DNA of 64,000 nucleotides, from NCBI RefSeq assembly GCF_007860135.1, contig NZ_SJPV01000005.1:1-64000 (forward strand), written 5' to 3'. Below the pieces are notes generated by a model that made no database searches, was not told where the DNA came from, and saw only the letters and a list, made by a program, of their open reading frames with translations. The position numbers and the translations under genes were made by a program. Origin of the DNA: Novipirellula artificiosorum (GTDB taxonomy: Bacteria; Planctomycetota; Planctomycetia; Pirellulales; Pirellulaceae). Positions 1 through 9,989 of this stretch are shown here, piece after piece. The stretch's first letter is position 1. Each line of letters opens with the position of its first letter.

Positions 1-389
1 GCAGAGGTGCAACTTGACAAGGGATATCCCGGTCGACGGTGCGCCAAGGGTGCTACCGGTTCCCGGCGGACGACCGACCGTCGGGGACTCTTTTCTAAGA
101 GATCATTGGACACCGGAGCCATACCTCATGCGCGGTACAACGAGCCCAGCGGGAGAGGTAAATCCTGTATGTCTTTTTCAATCAACAACTTAAAAACCGG
201 ACGACCTCTTACGGCGACGGTACAGTTTGCCTGACCCGCATGAGGCAATTGTTTCGCTTCCCTTGCAAGTCCGATACGTGTCATGACCGATTCCATCTGA
301 AAAATCGGTTTCTGTGATTTGATCTGTGAAGAAAGGGGCAAGCTCGCTGATCATCACGTCGTCTTGCTGCTACGGGTGGAAGGTGCACC
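1..389. other. Left-edge stretch without a confident gene
   Basis: No reading frame here gives a recognisable protein. A plus-strand frame is open from the window edge to a TAA at 191-193 and another to a TGA at 232-234. Either could be the tail of a gene that starts outside the window, but neither has a family motif and their codon use does not decide between them. Positions 235-389 form the upstream region of the next gene and end in a purine-rich Shine-Dalgarno-like GGAAGG about 6 bases before its ATG. Confidence 0.3.
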
Positions 390-1400
390 ATGCTTTACGG
401 TATCGGTCGCGCGATTGCCGCGTCCTGTCTTTTTGCCTCGCTTTTCCTTGCGATGGGCTGCACGCCCCGAGTGATTGTCCGCGCTCATCCGGCACCGAAT
501 GACAACGGCATTCGTTATTACCGGCCAAAACCCTACCTAAAAGTGGAGCCGGCCGAAGTTGCGGTCGACAAGAACCAAACCACGTTGGTGCCGGGAATGG
601 TCCGGATTTCACTGGCCTATTTGCCCGATTTCAGCGAAGAGTATGCGATCGATGTTCGGCCTGGTTTGGGGACTGCCAGTGTTGGCATCCAACTTGAAGA
701 CGGCTGGAACCTGACGGAAATCAGCCAAGATCTCGATAGTCAAACCGATGAAAATCTAAGGGCGATCGGCAGCGTCCTGACGGGAATCGGGGATGTCATT
801 CCCACTGCGTCGAAGCCATCGACCTCCCAAGAGGTCAACTTCACCGTGCCGGCTCAGAATGTCCCAATCGGGTTCTACGAATCGATTGTTGGCCGAGACC
901 CACGCGGTTGCAAACGTTTGTATGGATTTCGTTACGTTGGCTTTTTGCCTTTCTCGGGATGCCCCGTCGACATGGGCGGTTCCGAGCATTTTTGTTGTGG
1001 CGATGGCTATCACTCGCTATACGGACTGACCTTCCAAAACGGGCAAATGGTCTTTCAACTGCTTGAGGTGATGGCGACCACCCCGATCACAGCGGCGGCA
1101 GTCACGCCCAATCAGCCTACGAAAGCCGATGATCGATCGTTGGGGACATCGCGTTTGACGAATCCCGAACACATCGACCTTGCGCGGCTGTCCATTGAAC
1201 TGCGAACCTACCTGAAGCAGCTCGACGCCGAGGTTGTTTCGGTCGACGCAGAGGAGCAGAGTGGCGAGGTTGTGGTTCGGATCGTCGTTCCCGCTGGATC
1301 GCTGGCGTTTTCGGTCCAGCGAGCTGCTGAGGACTGGTTGTCACAGAGCTTGCAAGTTGGCGATCGTTATGACGTGATCGTGGAAGCCGAATCGCCATGA
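390..1400 (+). CDS. Hypothetical lipoprotein
   Basis: The 336-residue product starts with a signal peptide whose hydrophobic core (about residues 8-22) ends in a lipobox-like LAMGC. It is therefore probably a lipid-anchored envelope protein with Cys24 as the first mature residue. The rest has no motif I can name. A cysteine-rich patch near residues 170-210 (GCKRLYG, FSGCPVD, FCCGDG) could hold disulfides. The C-terminal 80 residues look like a small alpha/beta domain. The stop codon overlaps the ATG of the following protease gene in an ATGA, so the two were probably translated together. The function is unknown; a role alongside that protease is an inference from the overlap only. Confidence 0.75.
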   Translation: MLYGIGRAIAASCLFASLFLAMGCTPRVIVRAHPAPNDNGIRYYRPKPYLKVEPAEVAVDKNQTTLVPGMVRISLAYLPDFSEEYAIDVRPGLGTASVGIQLEDGWNLTEISQDLDSQTDENLRAIGSVLTGIGDVIPTASKPSTSQEVNFTVPAQNVPIGFYESIVGRDPRGCKRLYGFRYVGFLPFSGCPVDMGGSEHFCCGDGYHSLYGLTFQNGQMVFQLLEVMATTPITAAAVTPNQPTKADDRSLGTSRLTNPEHIDLARLSIELRTYLKQLDAEVVSVDAEEQSGEVVVRIVVPAGSLAFSVQRAAEDWLSQSLQVGDRYDVIVEAESP

Positions 1401-2440
1401 AGCTAACGCTCGACCGACTGCGACGCATCCAAGCAACACTCGACCGCCGAGTGATCGGGCGGGATCCCTTGAATATCCGTTCGGTCGGGTTCTAACCATT
1501 GGATGACGACAAGTTGCGGGGATCCGAGCGTCCCGCGTTGCCAGTCGTGGCTCAGTTTGATGTTTGCCGAAAGAGGACTGACGCAACGCCGCCGCAACGG
1601 ATTGAAAAGGTCGAGCCGGTCCGACTGCGTGATCGATGCCGTGACACCTACGACTCGTTAAGGCTGCCAACCAATGTGGTTGAAGTCGGTTCGGTTGTGC
1701 CAACCGCGGTGCGAATCAGCACCGAAGCCGCCTACGCCAGCACCGCGGTGGTGGTCCGCTGGACGCGAGTTCGTCCGCTGCCACCGCCACCGAGCGATGC
1801 AGTGGAAGATCCACGTTGGCGATGGGGTGTGTTGACCGTCTCGCATCTCTTTACCGGCAATTCCGCAGATGGGAAGCGGCGTGCCGCCAAGGTTCGTAGG
1901 CTGGCTGCGTGCGGGGATGGGCCTGACGCGATTCGCGGTCGTGTGATTGCTCGGGGACGAATCCCAGGGGGGCCCGATGTTGGCCTGGTCGAAACCGGGC
2001 TGGACCGACTTTGGCTCAGCGGGTTCTTGCCCCGCGTTGCGGCTCCTGCGATTGACCTGGTTAGCGAGAGCGAACTGCTTCGCTGGATTCGCAAAGGGAC
2101 CGATGGGAATTTCTTTGCGATCGGAAAATCGGTTGGTTGGAATTGGCGAACCTTCTATCCCCAGCTTTCGATCCAAGGGCTGGGACGACTGAGGCACATC
2201 TTCCGCTATGAAGCCAAACCCAGTGGCGTCACCCAACCCACCTCATCCGATCGGCATCCGTTTGTCGTTGGAACCAGTGGTGGCATTCTGGTATCCGGTG
2301 GGATTCCTGTGGGGATTCAAGTCGCCGCGATGGCTCCGGAATTTCGCATCGGTTACGCACAATCGTTTACCGCGTCGATCCCCTGGCTTGGCCAACAGCT
2401 CAAGGCGTCGTCGCTGGCCGTGGTCAATGTGTTAACGTAG
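1397..2440 (+). pseudogene. Trypsin-like serine protease gene interrupted by an in-frame TAA
   Basis: The reading frame from the ATG at 1397 has 32 codons, a TAA at 1493-1495, and then stays open in the same frame to 2440. The downstream part has a chymotrypsin-fold triad in order: His in LTVSHLF, Asp in GPDVGLVE and Ser in VGTSGG (residues 150, 194 and 294 counted from the ATG at 1397). The stop falls in the VGF segment, which in V8/trypsin-like proteins of this layout lies before the basic strand and the PTNVVEVG strand, so the two halves look like one ancestral gene. The ATGA overlap with the upstream lipoprotein supports the start at 1397. A TTG at 1499 could restart translation and give 313 residues with an intact triad. 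It is either a pseudogene, a readthrough or restart case, or a sequencing error. Confidence 0.7.
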
Positions 2441-2475
2441 CAACGTTCCAGCGCACGTTGGCCACAAGTGCTCTG

Positions 2476-3975
2476 CTAACACCGATCGGCTGAATGGGTC
2501 ATGGCGGCGAGCCGTTCCGCGAGCTCGTTTGTGATTGCCCCGGATTGAAGCCGCCAACCCCAACTCCCCTTGGCTTTGCCGGGCTGATTCATCCGTGCCT
2601 CACTTCCCAGCCCAAGCAAGTCTTGCACGGGAATCACTGCCGTATCGGATCGGGAGTTGAGCACTGCGGCAACAAGTTGAAAATGGATCTCTTGATCGGA
2701 AGTAATGATTTCAGCCAACAGCTCGCGTTTGTCTGGATCGCGCAGATGGTCTTTGTACCAGCCCATCACCGTGTCATTGTCGTGGGTTCCCGTATAGGCA
2801 ACGGAACCTTCTGGATAATGACTGGGACGATGATAGGCGTCGTCCTTCTGTTCGAATCCAAACTGCAACACTCGCATGCCTGGGAATCCAAGCCGATCCC
2901 GAAGTCGGTGAACAGCTTCGGTGATCATTCCAAGGTCCTCGGCGATCAGCGGCAATTCACCAAGTTTCTTTCTCGCCGCCATAAACGGTTTTTCTTTTGG
3001 GCCTTGTTGCCACTTGCCAGCGACGGCAGTTCGCGACCCGGCGGGCACTTCCCAATAGGATTCGAAACCGCGAAAATGATCGATTCGCAACAAGTCAAAC
3101 TGATGCAGCGCTTGGCCGAATCTGGCGGTCCACCATGCATAATCCGTGGCCTCGATCACGTCCCAGCGATATTGTGGATTGCCCCAAAGTTGTCCCGTTT
3201 TGCTGAAGTAGTCTGGCGGGACTCCAGCGATAAGCGTTGGTTTCCCCGACCCATCGAGGCAAAACAGATCTTGGTTTGCCCAGACATCGGCGCTTTCATG
3301 CGCAACAAAAATCGGCATGTCACCATAGGTCCGAATGCCTCGTTGATTGGCGTAGTCCTTGACTCGCATCCATTGCACGTCAAACACAAACTGCTGGAAC
3401 TTCGAGAACTCGATCTGATTCGCTAATTTGTCATCCCATTCGCGAATCGCTTCCTCCGATCGCTGCGCCAACTCCCTCGGCCAACGCGTCCAATCGCAAA
3501 GATTGAAATGCCGCATCAAGGACTCATAACGAGCAAAATCGTCCAACCACCAAGCACTGTTGGTTACAAACGATCGAAAACTCGACTTCAACTCGCTGTG
3601 ACCGTCACGGAGAAAGTTCGTAAAGGCCTTGTTCAGCAGCGGTTGTCGGTAAGCGGCGACCGAATCGAAGTCAACGCGACTCGGATTGGTTGGAGTGGGC
3701 GGCGTCTCCGCGATATCCGACTCGTTCAGCAGCCCCGTTTCGACGAGCGAACGAGGGCTAATCAACAGCGGGTTGCCCGCAAACGCCGAGTAGGCGCTGT
3801 AAGGCGAATTACCATGAGCCGGAGGGCTGAGTGGCAAAATTTGCCAAATGCCCTGTCCCGCTTGATGCAGGAAATCGACAAAACGAAACGACGAATCGCC
3901 CAGGTCACCAATGCCAAACTCATTTGGCAAACAGGTGATATGGCAAAGCACTCCGGACGAGCGGGGAAAACGCAT
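2476..3975 (-). CDS. malQ: 4-alpha-glucanotransferase (amylomaltase, GH77)
   Basis: This cytoplasmic enzyme transfers alpha-1,4-glucan segments between maltodextrins and releases glucose. The 499-residue product has the GH77 catalytic set: nucleophile Asp299 in LLRIDHFRG, acid/base Glu346 in IAEDLGM and stabilising Asp399 in GTHDNDT, spaced almost as in Thermus amylomaltase. The 250s-loop region and the ISPRSL segment near residue 75 also fit. I chose the ATG at 3975 because it overlaps the stop of the upstream glgP by one base (TAATG); the frame stays open further upstream, but only inside glgP. Transcribed after glgP, it would supply longer glucans for phosphorolysis. Confidence 0.95.
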   Translation of the reverse strand: MRFPRSSGVLCHITCLPNEFGIGDLGDSSFRFVDFLHQAGQGIWQILPLSPPAHGNSPYSAYSAFAGNPLLISPRSLVETGLLNESDIAETPPTPTNPSRVDFDSVAAYRQPLLNKAFTNFLRDGHSELKSSFRSFVTNSAWWLDDFARYESLMRHFNLCDWTRWPRELAQRSEEAIREWDDKLANQIEFSKFQQFVFDVQWMRVKDYANQRGIRTYGDMPIFVAHESADVWANQDLFCLDGSGKPTLIAGVPPDYFSKTGQLWGNPQYRWDVIEATDYAWWTARFGQALHQFDLLRIDHFRGFESYWEVPAGSRTAVAGKWQQGPKEKPFMAARKKLGELPLIAEDLGMITEAVHRLRDRLGFPGMRVLQFGFEQKDDAYHRPSHYPEGSVAYTGTHDNDTVMGWYKDHLRDPDKRELLAEIITSDQEIHFQLVAAVLNSRSDTAVIPVQDLLGLGSEARMNQPGKAKGSWGWRLQSGAITNELAERLAAMTHSADRC

Positions 3976-6461
3976 TAGGAATCCTGCAGCGGCTTGGCGC
4001 CCCAAATTTCGTCCGCGTACTGTTGGATGGTGCGATCGCTCGAGAACCACCCACTATTGGCGGCGTTGAGAATGCTCATGCGGTTCCATTTCTCGCTGTC
4101 CAAATAGGTCTTCGATGCCTCGACTTGCGCGTTGATATAGCTGCGCAGGTCCGCGATGGTCAGCCACTGATCGTGAGGGTTCCGCAATCCCGTCGTTAGC
4201 AAGTCAAAGATCCCAGGCTCCTGCTCGTTGAACATACCACCTTCGAGCATCTCCATGACCCGCTGGATATCCGTATCCGCAGCGATGATCGCGTTTGGAT
4301 CGTACTTTTGCTTTGCCACTTCAACACCCTTGGCATCGAGTCCAAACAAGAAGAAGTTTTCGGCACCTGCCTGATCGCGGATCTCGATGTTCGCTCCATC
4401 AAGGGTTCCGATCGTGATCGCACCATTCATCATGAATTTCATATTGCCGGTTCCTGATGCTTCCTTGCCAGCCGTCGAAATCTGTTCGGAAAGCTCGGTC
4501 CCCGGACAGATAATTTCCATCGAAGAGACTCGGTAATTTGGGAAGAATACCAACCGTAGCAAGTCTTTGGTCTTTGGATCCGCGTTGATCACCGAGGCAA
4601 CGTTATTGATCAGCTTGACGATCAATTTTGCAACATGATACCCCGGAGCAGCCTTGCCGCCGATCAAAACACATCGCGAAACCATGTCTTTCGTTTCGCC
4701 ACGGCAAATTCGGTCATACAGATGAATCACATGCAACACGTTCAGCAATTGACGCTTGTACTCGTGAATCCGCTTCACCTGGACGTCAAACATCGCCGCT
4801 TCATTGAACTCAACACCCGTGTTTTCCAGAACATAGTCGGCGAGACGACGCTTGTTTTCCTGTTTCACTTCCGCCCAACGTTTGCGGAAAGCGGGGTCTT
4901 CCGCCAAGGGGATCAGTTTCTTCATCTGCTCCATTTCCGAGTCCCACTCGGTGCCGATCGTCTCATTGAGAAGGTCTCGCAGACCCGGGTTGCAGTGAGA
5001 AAGCCAGCGGCGCTGTGTGACACCGTTGGTCTTGTTGTTGAACTTCTCAGGCCAAATGTGATAAAAGTCCGAGAACAAACCACTCTTCAGTAATTCGGTG
5101 TGCAGATGAGCGACACCATTGACCGAAAAACTGCCGACGATGCACAGGTAAGCCATTCGGATGTGCGGTTGATCGCCTTCTTCGACCAGCGACACACGGC
5201 GACGAAGCTCGGTATCGCCCGGATGCTTCTTCGCTACTTGAGACAAAAATCGCTCGTTGATTTCAAAAATGATCTCCAGCAGCCGAGGTAATAGTCGGCT
5301 GAACAACGCAACCGACCATCGTTCAAGTGCTTCGGGCAGCAAGGTATGGTTTGTGTAAGCCATGCATCGCGTGGTGATTTGCCAAGCAGTATCCCAATCA
5401 ACTTTGTGCTCGTCCATCAACAAGCGCATCAGTTCGGGAACGGCACACGCGGGGTGGGTATCGTTCAATTGGAAGCAATTCAAGCGACCAAAATCGCTGA
5501 AATCATCACCATACTGCTCAACCCATTTAGCAAGCACATCTTGGAGACTTGCCGAGACAAGAAAGTACTGCTGCTTCAGACGCAGTTCCTTGCCGTTTTC
5601 GCTCGCATCGTTGGGGTACAACACCATCGAAATCTGATCTGCATTGTTCTTTTGGACGACCGCGTCGGGGTAATTACCCGAGTTGAATTCTTCCAGGTCG
5701 AACACGTCCGTCGCTTCGGCTTTCCACAACCGAAGTGTGTTGACCGTATCGTTTTTGTAGCCGGGAATCGGCATGTCATAGGGCACGGCCAACAAGTCGT
5801 GAGTTCCAACCCAACGGCTGTATGGCGTGCCGTTCTCATCCATGCAACGCTCGGTGTGCCCATACATTTTGATGGTCCGCGTGTGCTCAGGACGTTCGAT
5901 TTCCCAGAAATTCCCATCGCGCAGCCAGTGATCAGGGGCTTCGACTTGCCGTCCAGCTTCGATCGATTGATGGAACATGCCGAATTCGTAACGGATGCCG
6001 TATCCAGCGACAGGCAACTGCAAATTTGCGCAGCTGTCCAGGAAGCAAGCTGCCAGACGGCCAAGGCCACCGTTGCCAAGCCCGGCATCGGGTTCCTCCT
6101 CAGCAACTTCTTCGAGGGTTACGCCGTAGCGGTGCAGTGCTTCACGTGAAGCTTCGTCCAAGTCCAAGTTCTGAACGGCGTTGTTGAGCGAGCGACCGAG
6201 CAAGAATTCGAGCGAAAAATAATGGACGCGCCGTTGGTCACTTTCGCGAAATCGCTCGCGGGTTTCACGCCAATAGGGGACCAATCGGTCACGAACGGCC
6301 GTCGCTAAGGCACGATAGTAATAGGTTGGATCCGATTCTTTGTCATGGATGCCAAGTGTGTAATAGAGGTGGCGACGAAGTTCATCAGGCAAAGACGCGA
6401 GCAGGTTATTGGAGTCCTCAAGCGAGATGTCAGCGGGGGCCATGGAGGTCTGGTCAAGCAT
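3975..6461 (-). CDS. glgP: Glycogen/maltodextrin phosphorylase
   Basis: A PLP-dependent GT35 enzyme that cleaves alpha-1,4-glucan with phosphate to give glucose 1-phosphate. The 828-residue length is normal for the family. The PLP-binding Lys675 lies in SGTGNMKFMMNGA, and GGKAAPGYHVAK is the conserved strand that contacts the cofactor phosphate. The N-terminal half carries GNGGLGRLAACFLDS and GYGIRYEFGMF. No N-terminal phosphorylation segment of the muscle type is visible. It leads a two-gene unit with malQ, whose start codon shares one base with this stop, so the pair handles storage or imported maltodextrins. Confidence 0.96.
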   Translation of the reverse strand: MLDQTSMAPADISLEDSNNLLASLPDELRRHLYYTLGIHDKESDPTYYYRALATAVRDRLVPYWRETRERFRESDQRRVHYFSLEFLLGRSLNNAVQNLDLDEASREALHRYGVTLEEVAEEEPDAGLGNGGLGRLAACFLDSCANLQLPVAGYGIRYEFGMFHQSIEAGRQVEAPDHWLRDGNFWEIERPEHTRTIKMYGHTERCMDENGTPYSRWVGTHDLLAVPYDMPIPGYKNDTVNTLRLWKAEATDVFDLEEFNSGNYPDAVVQKNNADQISMVLYPNDASENGKELRLKQQYFLVSASLQDVLAKWVEQYGDDFSDFGRLNCFQLNDTHPACAVPELMRLLMDEHKVDWDTAWQITTRCMAYTNHTLLPEALERWSVALFSRLLPRLLEIIFEINERFLSQVAKKHPGDTELRRRVSLVEEGDQPHIRMAYLCIVGSFSVNGVAHLHTELLKSGLFSDFYHIWPEKFNNKTNGVTQRRWLSHCNPGLRDLLNETIGTEWDSEMEQMKKLIPLAEDPAFRKRWAEVKQENKRRLADYVLENTGVEFNEAAMFDVQVKRIHEYKRQLLNVLHVIHLYDRICRGETKDMVSRCVLIGGKAAPGYHVAKLIVKLINNVASVINADPKTKDLLRLVFFPNYRVSSMEIICPGTELSEQISTAGKEASGTGNMKFMMNGAITIGTLDGANIEIRDQAGAENFFLFGLDAKGVEVAKQKYDPNAIIAADTDIQRVMEMLEGGMFNEQEPGIFDLLTTGLRNPHDQWLTIADLRSYINAQVEASKTYLDSEKWNRMSILNAANSGWFSSDRTIQQYADEIWGAKPLQDS

Positions 6462-6644
6462 CGTTTTCAGCGTCCTTCGTGATAAGTCGTTGCCGGAAAT
6501 TTGGTTTGGCGATTTGGCATTGTCGCGAAATTCGCCCTTTTTGTCGATGTGATTCTAGGGTTTCTTCGCTACCACAACCGTCGATGTCAAACCCCCATCG
6601 TGGCACCAATGTCCGACGGCGGATCGATCGCCCAAAACAGGGGA

Positions 6645-7160
6645 TTAAGGCGATTCGCTAGCTTTTGCTCTACGAATGGCTTTCGTCAATAAACGGTCAA
6701 ATGTCGCCGCAAAGGCTTTCTTGTCGGTTTCGCCATAGGGCGGGCTGCCGCCGGTCACCATGCCGCTGCCGCGGAGATCATCGAGGAAATTCCGCATCGA
6801 TAAACGGGTGGCAACCGTGTTGGGCGAATACTCATCGCCTCGAGGGTCGATCACAAACAGTCCCTTATCGACTAATTGCCCCGCCAAAGGCAAGTCCGCT
6901 GTGATCGCCAAATCGCCCGCCTCGCCATGAGTGACAATGTAGCGGTCTGCCTGATCGGCACCATCCGCGACTTGAATCGATCGAACCGTCGTCAACGCAA
7001 CCGGTGTTTCAAGAAACCGGTTGGCCACCAACAGGGTTTCCACGCGGAGGCGTTTCGAAGCGCGAAACACAATCTGTTTCACATCAAAAGGGGCGGCGTC
7101 GGCATCGATCCAGATTTTCAATGAAATGGCCCTCTCGAACTCGTCAACCGATCGCTTCAT
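6645..7160 (-). CDS. YaiI/YqxD (DUF188) family protein
   Basis: A 171-residue protein with the family opening KIWIDADAAPFDVK, followed by RYIVTHGEAGDLAITADLPL and the C-terminal MVTGGSPPYGETDKKAF segment. All three are typical of DUF188, a small domain related to PIN/NYN-like nucleases but without assigned activity. Most members read DADACP; here the Cys is Ala. The ATG at 7160 places about 13 residues before the usual family start, and a TTG just before KIW would be the canonical position. It lies 59 bases downstream of gltA on the same strand and may be cotranscribed with it. Exact role unknown. Confidence 0.88.
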   Translation of the reverse strand: MKRSVDEFERAISLKIWIDADAAPFDVKQIVFRASKRLRVETLLVANRFLETPVALTTVRSIQVADGADQADRYIVTHGEAGDLAITADLPLAGQLVDKGLFVIDPRGDEYSPNTVATRLSMRNFLDDLRGSGMVTGGSPPYGETDKKAFAATFDRLLTKAIRRAKASESP

Positions 7161-7219
7161 CGATCAGGAGAGACGCATCGGTCAAAAATGGGAATGACCG
7201 AGCGGTCCCGCAACCCTGA

Positions 7220-8539
7220 TTAGCCGCGTTGTTCGATCGGAACGAAACTGCGTTCGGTCTGACCGGTGTAGATCTGACGAGGGCGATTGATTCGAGTCGC
7301 CGGATTATTATGCATTTCAATCCAGTGAGCGATCCAGCCGGGAAGTCGGCCGATCGCAAACAAGACGGTATACATCTGAATCGGGATTCCAAGGGCTCGA
7401 TAGATCACACCCGAATAAAAGTCAACGTTCGGATAGAGCTTTTTCTCGATGAAGTACTCGTCCCTTAGAGCAACTTCTTCAAGCTGCTGGGCAACTTCAA
7501 ACAACGGGTCGTCAAGATTCAATTTCTTGAGCAATTTATCACAACTGGCTTTGATGATCGTGGCTCGCGGATCGAAGCTCTTGTAGACGCGATGGCCAAA
7601 ACCCATTAATCGGTAGCTGTCATCTTTATCCTTCGCCCGGTCAACATACTTTTGAACATTGCCACCGTCTTTGGCGATTTCATCCAGCATGTTCACGCAT
7701 GCCTCATTCGCTCCACCGTGAAGCGGTCCCCACAATGCACTGATGCCAGCCGAAATGGACGCAAACAAGTTGGTGTTGCTGCTACCGACCATCCGTACCG
7801 TCGAGGTGCTGCAGTTCTGTTCGTGATCAGCGTGAACGATCAGTAGCAACCGCAATGCTTCGATAAAATCGGGATCCACCACGTAGTCTCGTGCCGGAGT
7901 GGCAAACATCATATGCAAGAAGTTCTCACAGTATCCCAAATCATTGTTGGGATACATGAAGGGTTGGCCAACCGATTTCTTATAACTGTACGAAGCAATC
8001 GTGGGCAATTTCGCCAGCAGTCGATACAGCGAGATCTCGACCTGCTTGGGGTCGTTCGGGTTGAGCGAGTCCTGATAAAACATTGCCAACGCCCCGACAA
8101 CACTGCTCAGAATCGACATCGGGTGAGCGTCGCGCGGGAAGCCGTTGTAGAACGACTTCATGTCCTCGTGGATCATGGTATGGTCGCGGATCCCCGCACG
8201 AAATTCGGCCGCTTGAGCTGCGGTGGGTAAGTCGCCATAGATCAGCAAGAAGGTGGTCTCGATGAAGTCGCAATTTGCGGCAAGTTGTTCAATCGGGTAA
8301 CCCCGGTAACGGAGGATACCTTTTTCGCCATCCAGAAAGGTGATCGCGCTACGCGTGCTGCCGGTATTCACAAACCCTTCGTCGAGCGTGATCATTCCCG
8401 TCTGTCCACGCAATTGACTGATGTCAACGCCACGCTCCCCTTCACTGCCTTCCACAACCGGCAACGAGGTTTCCGTCCCATCGTAAACCAGCTTTGCTTC
8501 ACCTTTTTGTTTCACGTCTAGACTAGCAGCGTTGCTCAT
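7220..8539 (-). CDS. gltA: Citrate synthase, type II
   Basis: Condenses acetyl-CoA with oxaloacetate to start the TCA cycle in the cytoplasm. The 439-residue protein has the catalytic residues His274 (GPLHGGANE), His316 (FGHRVYKSFDPRA) and Asp373 (NVDFYSG), plus the HADHEQNCSTSTVR signature. The long N-terminal extension with the LDEGFVNTGS strand matches the hexameric, NADH-regulated type II enzymes, though allosteric control is not visible from sequence. Malate dehydrogenase, the enzyme before it in the cycle, is encoded separately at 61141. A 160-base gap upstream should contain its promoter. Confidence 0.97.
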   Translation of the reverse strand: MSNAASLDVKQKGEAKLVYDGTETSLPVVEGSEGERGVDISQLRGQTGMITLDEGFVNTGSTRSAITFLDGEKGILRYRGYPIEQLAANCDFIETTFLLIYGDLPTAAQAAEFRAGIRDHTMIHEDMKSFYNGFPRDAHPMSILSSVVGALAMFYQDSLNPNDPKQVEISLYRLLAKLPTIASYSYKKSVGQPFMYPNNDLGYCENFLHMMFATPARDYVVDPDFIEALRLLLIVHADHEQNCSTSTVRMVGSSNTNLFASISAGISALWGPLHGGANEACVNMLDEIAKDGGNVQKYVDRAKDKDDSYRLMGFGHRVYKSFDPRATIIKASCDKLLKKLNLDDPLFEVAQQLEEVALRDEYFIEKKLYPNVDFYSGVIYRALGIPIQMYTVLFAIGRLPGWIAHWIEMHNNPATRINRPRQIYTGQTERSFVPIEQRG

Positions 8540-8699
8540 TTAGGATTCCAGGTTGGTTGGGACAATCAAACGGATCGCGACGAGAGGAGAAAACGGGTCG
8601 CTTTACACTCTTTCAAGTTTTGCCCTAGTGTAGCCAGCCGACAACAACTCGACAATCACGTTGACAGGACACTGCAAAACGCTCGGTTTCGCGGCCGGG

Positions 8700-9989
8700 C
8701 TAGCCAGCTTTTTGATCCTTCACGCTTTGGCGATGAATCCGCATGGAATCGATTTTTCGATTACTGGCTTTTAAGATTTCGATTTCCGATTCGCCCAGTG
8801 TGAGTCGATGGCCTGCTTCGGGAATTGCTCCGGTGTGGAACAAAACGTAACCGGCAATCGTTTCGTAATCGTCGCTTTCGGGTAAATCCCACCCAAGCAA
8901 TTCGTTTAAGTCGTCGATCATCAATCGGCCATCGACTTCGACGGTGTTGTCGTCGATCATTTGCAACCCGATCTCTTCCTCCTCGTCGGACTCGTCAACG
9001 ATCTCGCCGACGATCTCCTCCAAGGCATCCTCAATGGTCACGACGCCTGTGGTTTGTTGAAATTCGTCGAGTACGATCGCCATGTGGCTGCGGCTATGCA
9101 AGAACTCACGCAACAAAAACTCAACCGACCGATCAACCGGCACCACCCAGCTGCGGCGCATGATTTCGGTGATCGGCTGATCCGGTTTGCCGTCTCGCTG
9201 CAAGTACTCCAGCAGATCCTTGACATACAAGATGCCGATCACGTTGTCGAGCGTTCCGTCGTAGACGGGGAATCGAGTTCTGCCCGCATCCACGATCGTT
9301 TTGAGGATCTCGTCCCAGCTCCACGAGACATCGATCGCATCGACGTCACCCCTCGGTGTCATGATGTGCCCGACGGTGTCTTCATGCAAGGTCATGACGC
9401 CTTGGATCATCTCGCGCACCCCGGGTCCGAAGTAACCTTCGCGCTGGCCCGCCGTTACGATGGTGCGAATCTCATCTTCCAGTTGCTCTTCGTCTTCATC
9501 TTCATGCTCCTGCTTGCCAGCCAAGCGTCGTGTGATCACTTCGACCAATTCCCCCGGTGCGGACAACGGATGCATCAGAGTCGACAAGGTGCGCCAAAAG
9601 GGCCATGTGTGGTAAAGCACCTGAGTCGAGGCGAACCGTGTGACCGCCGTCGGAATCCAGACGTGGATCAACATCATCGACAAGCCCGCCCCGGTGGCCC
9701 ACACGGTGAGAATCTTACCGTTGGGCTGAACCTCGGCTGCGAACAACGCGGCCGTCCCTGAAATCAAGAACAGGGTTGTTCCGATCATTCGCAAATACTC
9801 GCTGCCTCGGATCGCGGCGTCTTGATGGTCGATGACCGCACCAAATCGCTCGCGATTCTTGTTCAGCCGACAATACGCCTCGAGCGACCGACCGGCAAAG
9901 CGGTCCAGCAATTCGCCGCCGAGGCCTCCGACGCTGCTAAGTGTGAAACCGAACGCGGATAGCAACCACCCATAGATTGGCTCGGTCAT
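8700..9989 (-). CDS. CNNM/CorC-family transporter (hemolysin C-like)
   Basis: A 429-residue membrane protein with a CNNM/DUF21 transmembrane part (hydrophobic segments near residues 6-26, 68-86 and 92-115), then a CBS pair (MTPRGDVDAIDVSW through VIGILYVKDLLEYL, and the SRSHMAIVLDEFQQTTGVVTIE half). It ends with a CorC_HlyC domain (VEVDGRLMIDDLNELLGW). Relatives export or regulate divalent cations such as Mg or Co; the hemolysin name is historical. The start overlaps the stop of ybeY by four bases (ATGA), matching the widespread ybeZ-ybeY-corC gene order. Substrate cannot be read from the sequence. Confidence 0.92.
   Translation of the reverse strand: MTEPIYGWLLSAFGFTLSSVGGLGGELLDRFAGRSLEAYCRLNKNRERFGAVIDHQDAAIRGSEYLRMIGTTLFLISGTAALFAAEVQPNGKILTVWATGAGLSMMLIHVWIPTAVTRFASTQVLYHTWPFWRTLSTLMHPLSAPGELVEVITRRLAGKQEHEDEDEEQLEDEIRTIVTAGQREGYFGPGVREMIQGVMTLHEDTVGHIMTPRGDVDAIDVSWSWDEILKTIVDAGRTRFPVYDGTLDNVIGILYVKDLLEYLQRDGKPDQPITEIMRRSWVVPVDRSVEFLLREFLHSRSHMAIVLDEFQQTTGVVTIEDALEEIVGEIVDESDEEEEIGLQMIDDNTVEVDGRLMIDDLNELLGWDLPESDDYETIAGYVLFHTGAIPEAGHRLTLGESEIEILKASNRKIDSMRIHRQSVKDQKAG

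Noticed and set aside
2..193. Possible 3-prime end of a gene at the left edge
   Set aside because: Two plus-strand frames are open and neither shows a family motif, so no coding call is supported; the region is listed only as unresolved.
2494..3426. Long plus-strand open frame opposite malQ (310 codons)
   Set aside because: It lies wholly antisense to a gene with a full set of GH77 catalytic motifs, and its translation has no domain or signal features.
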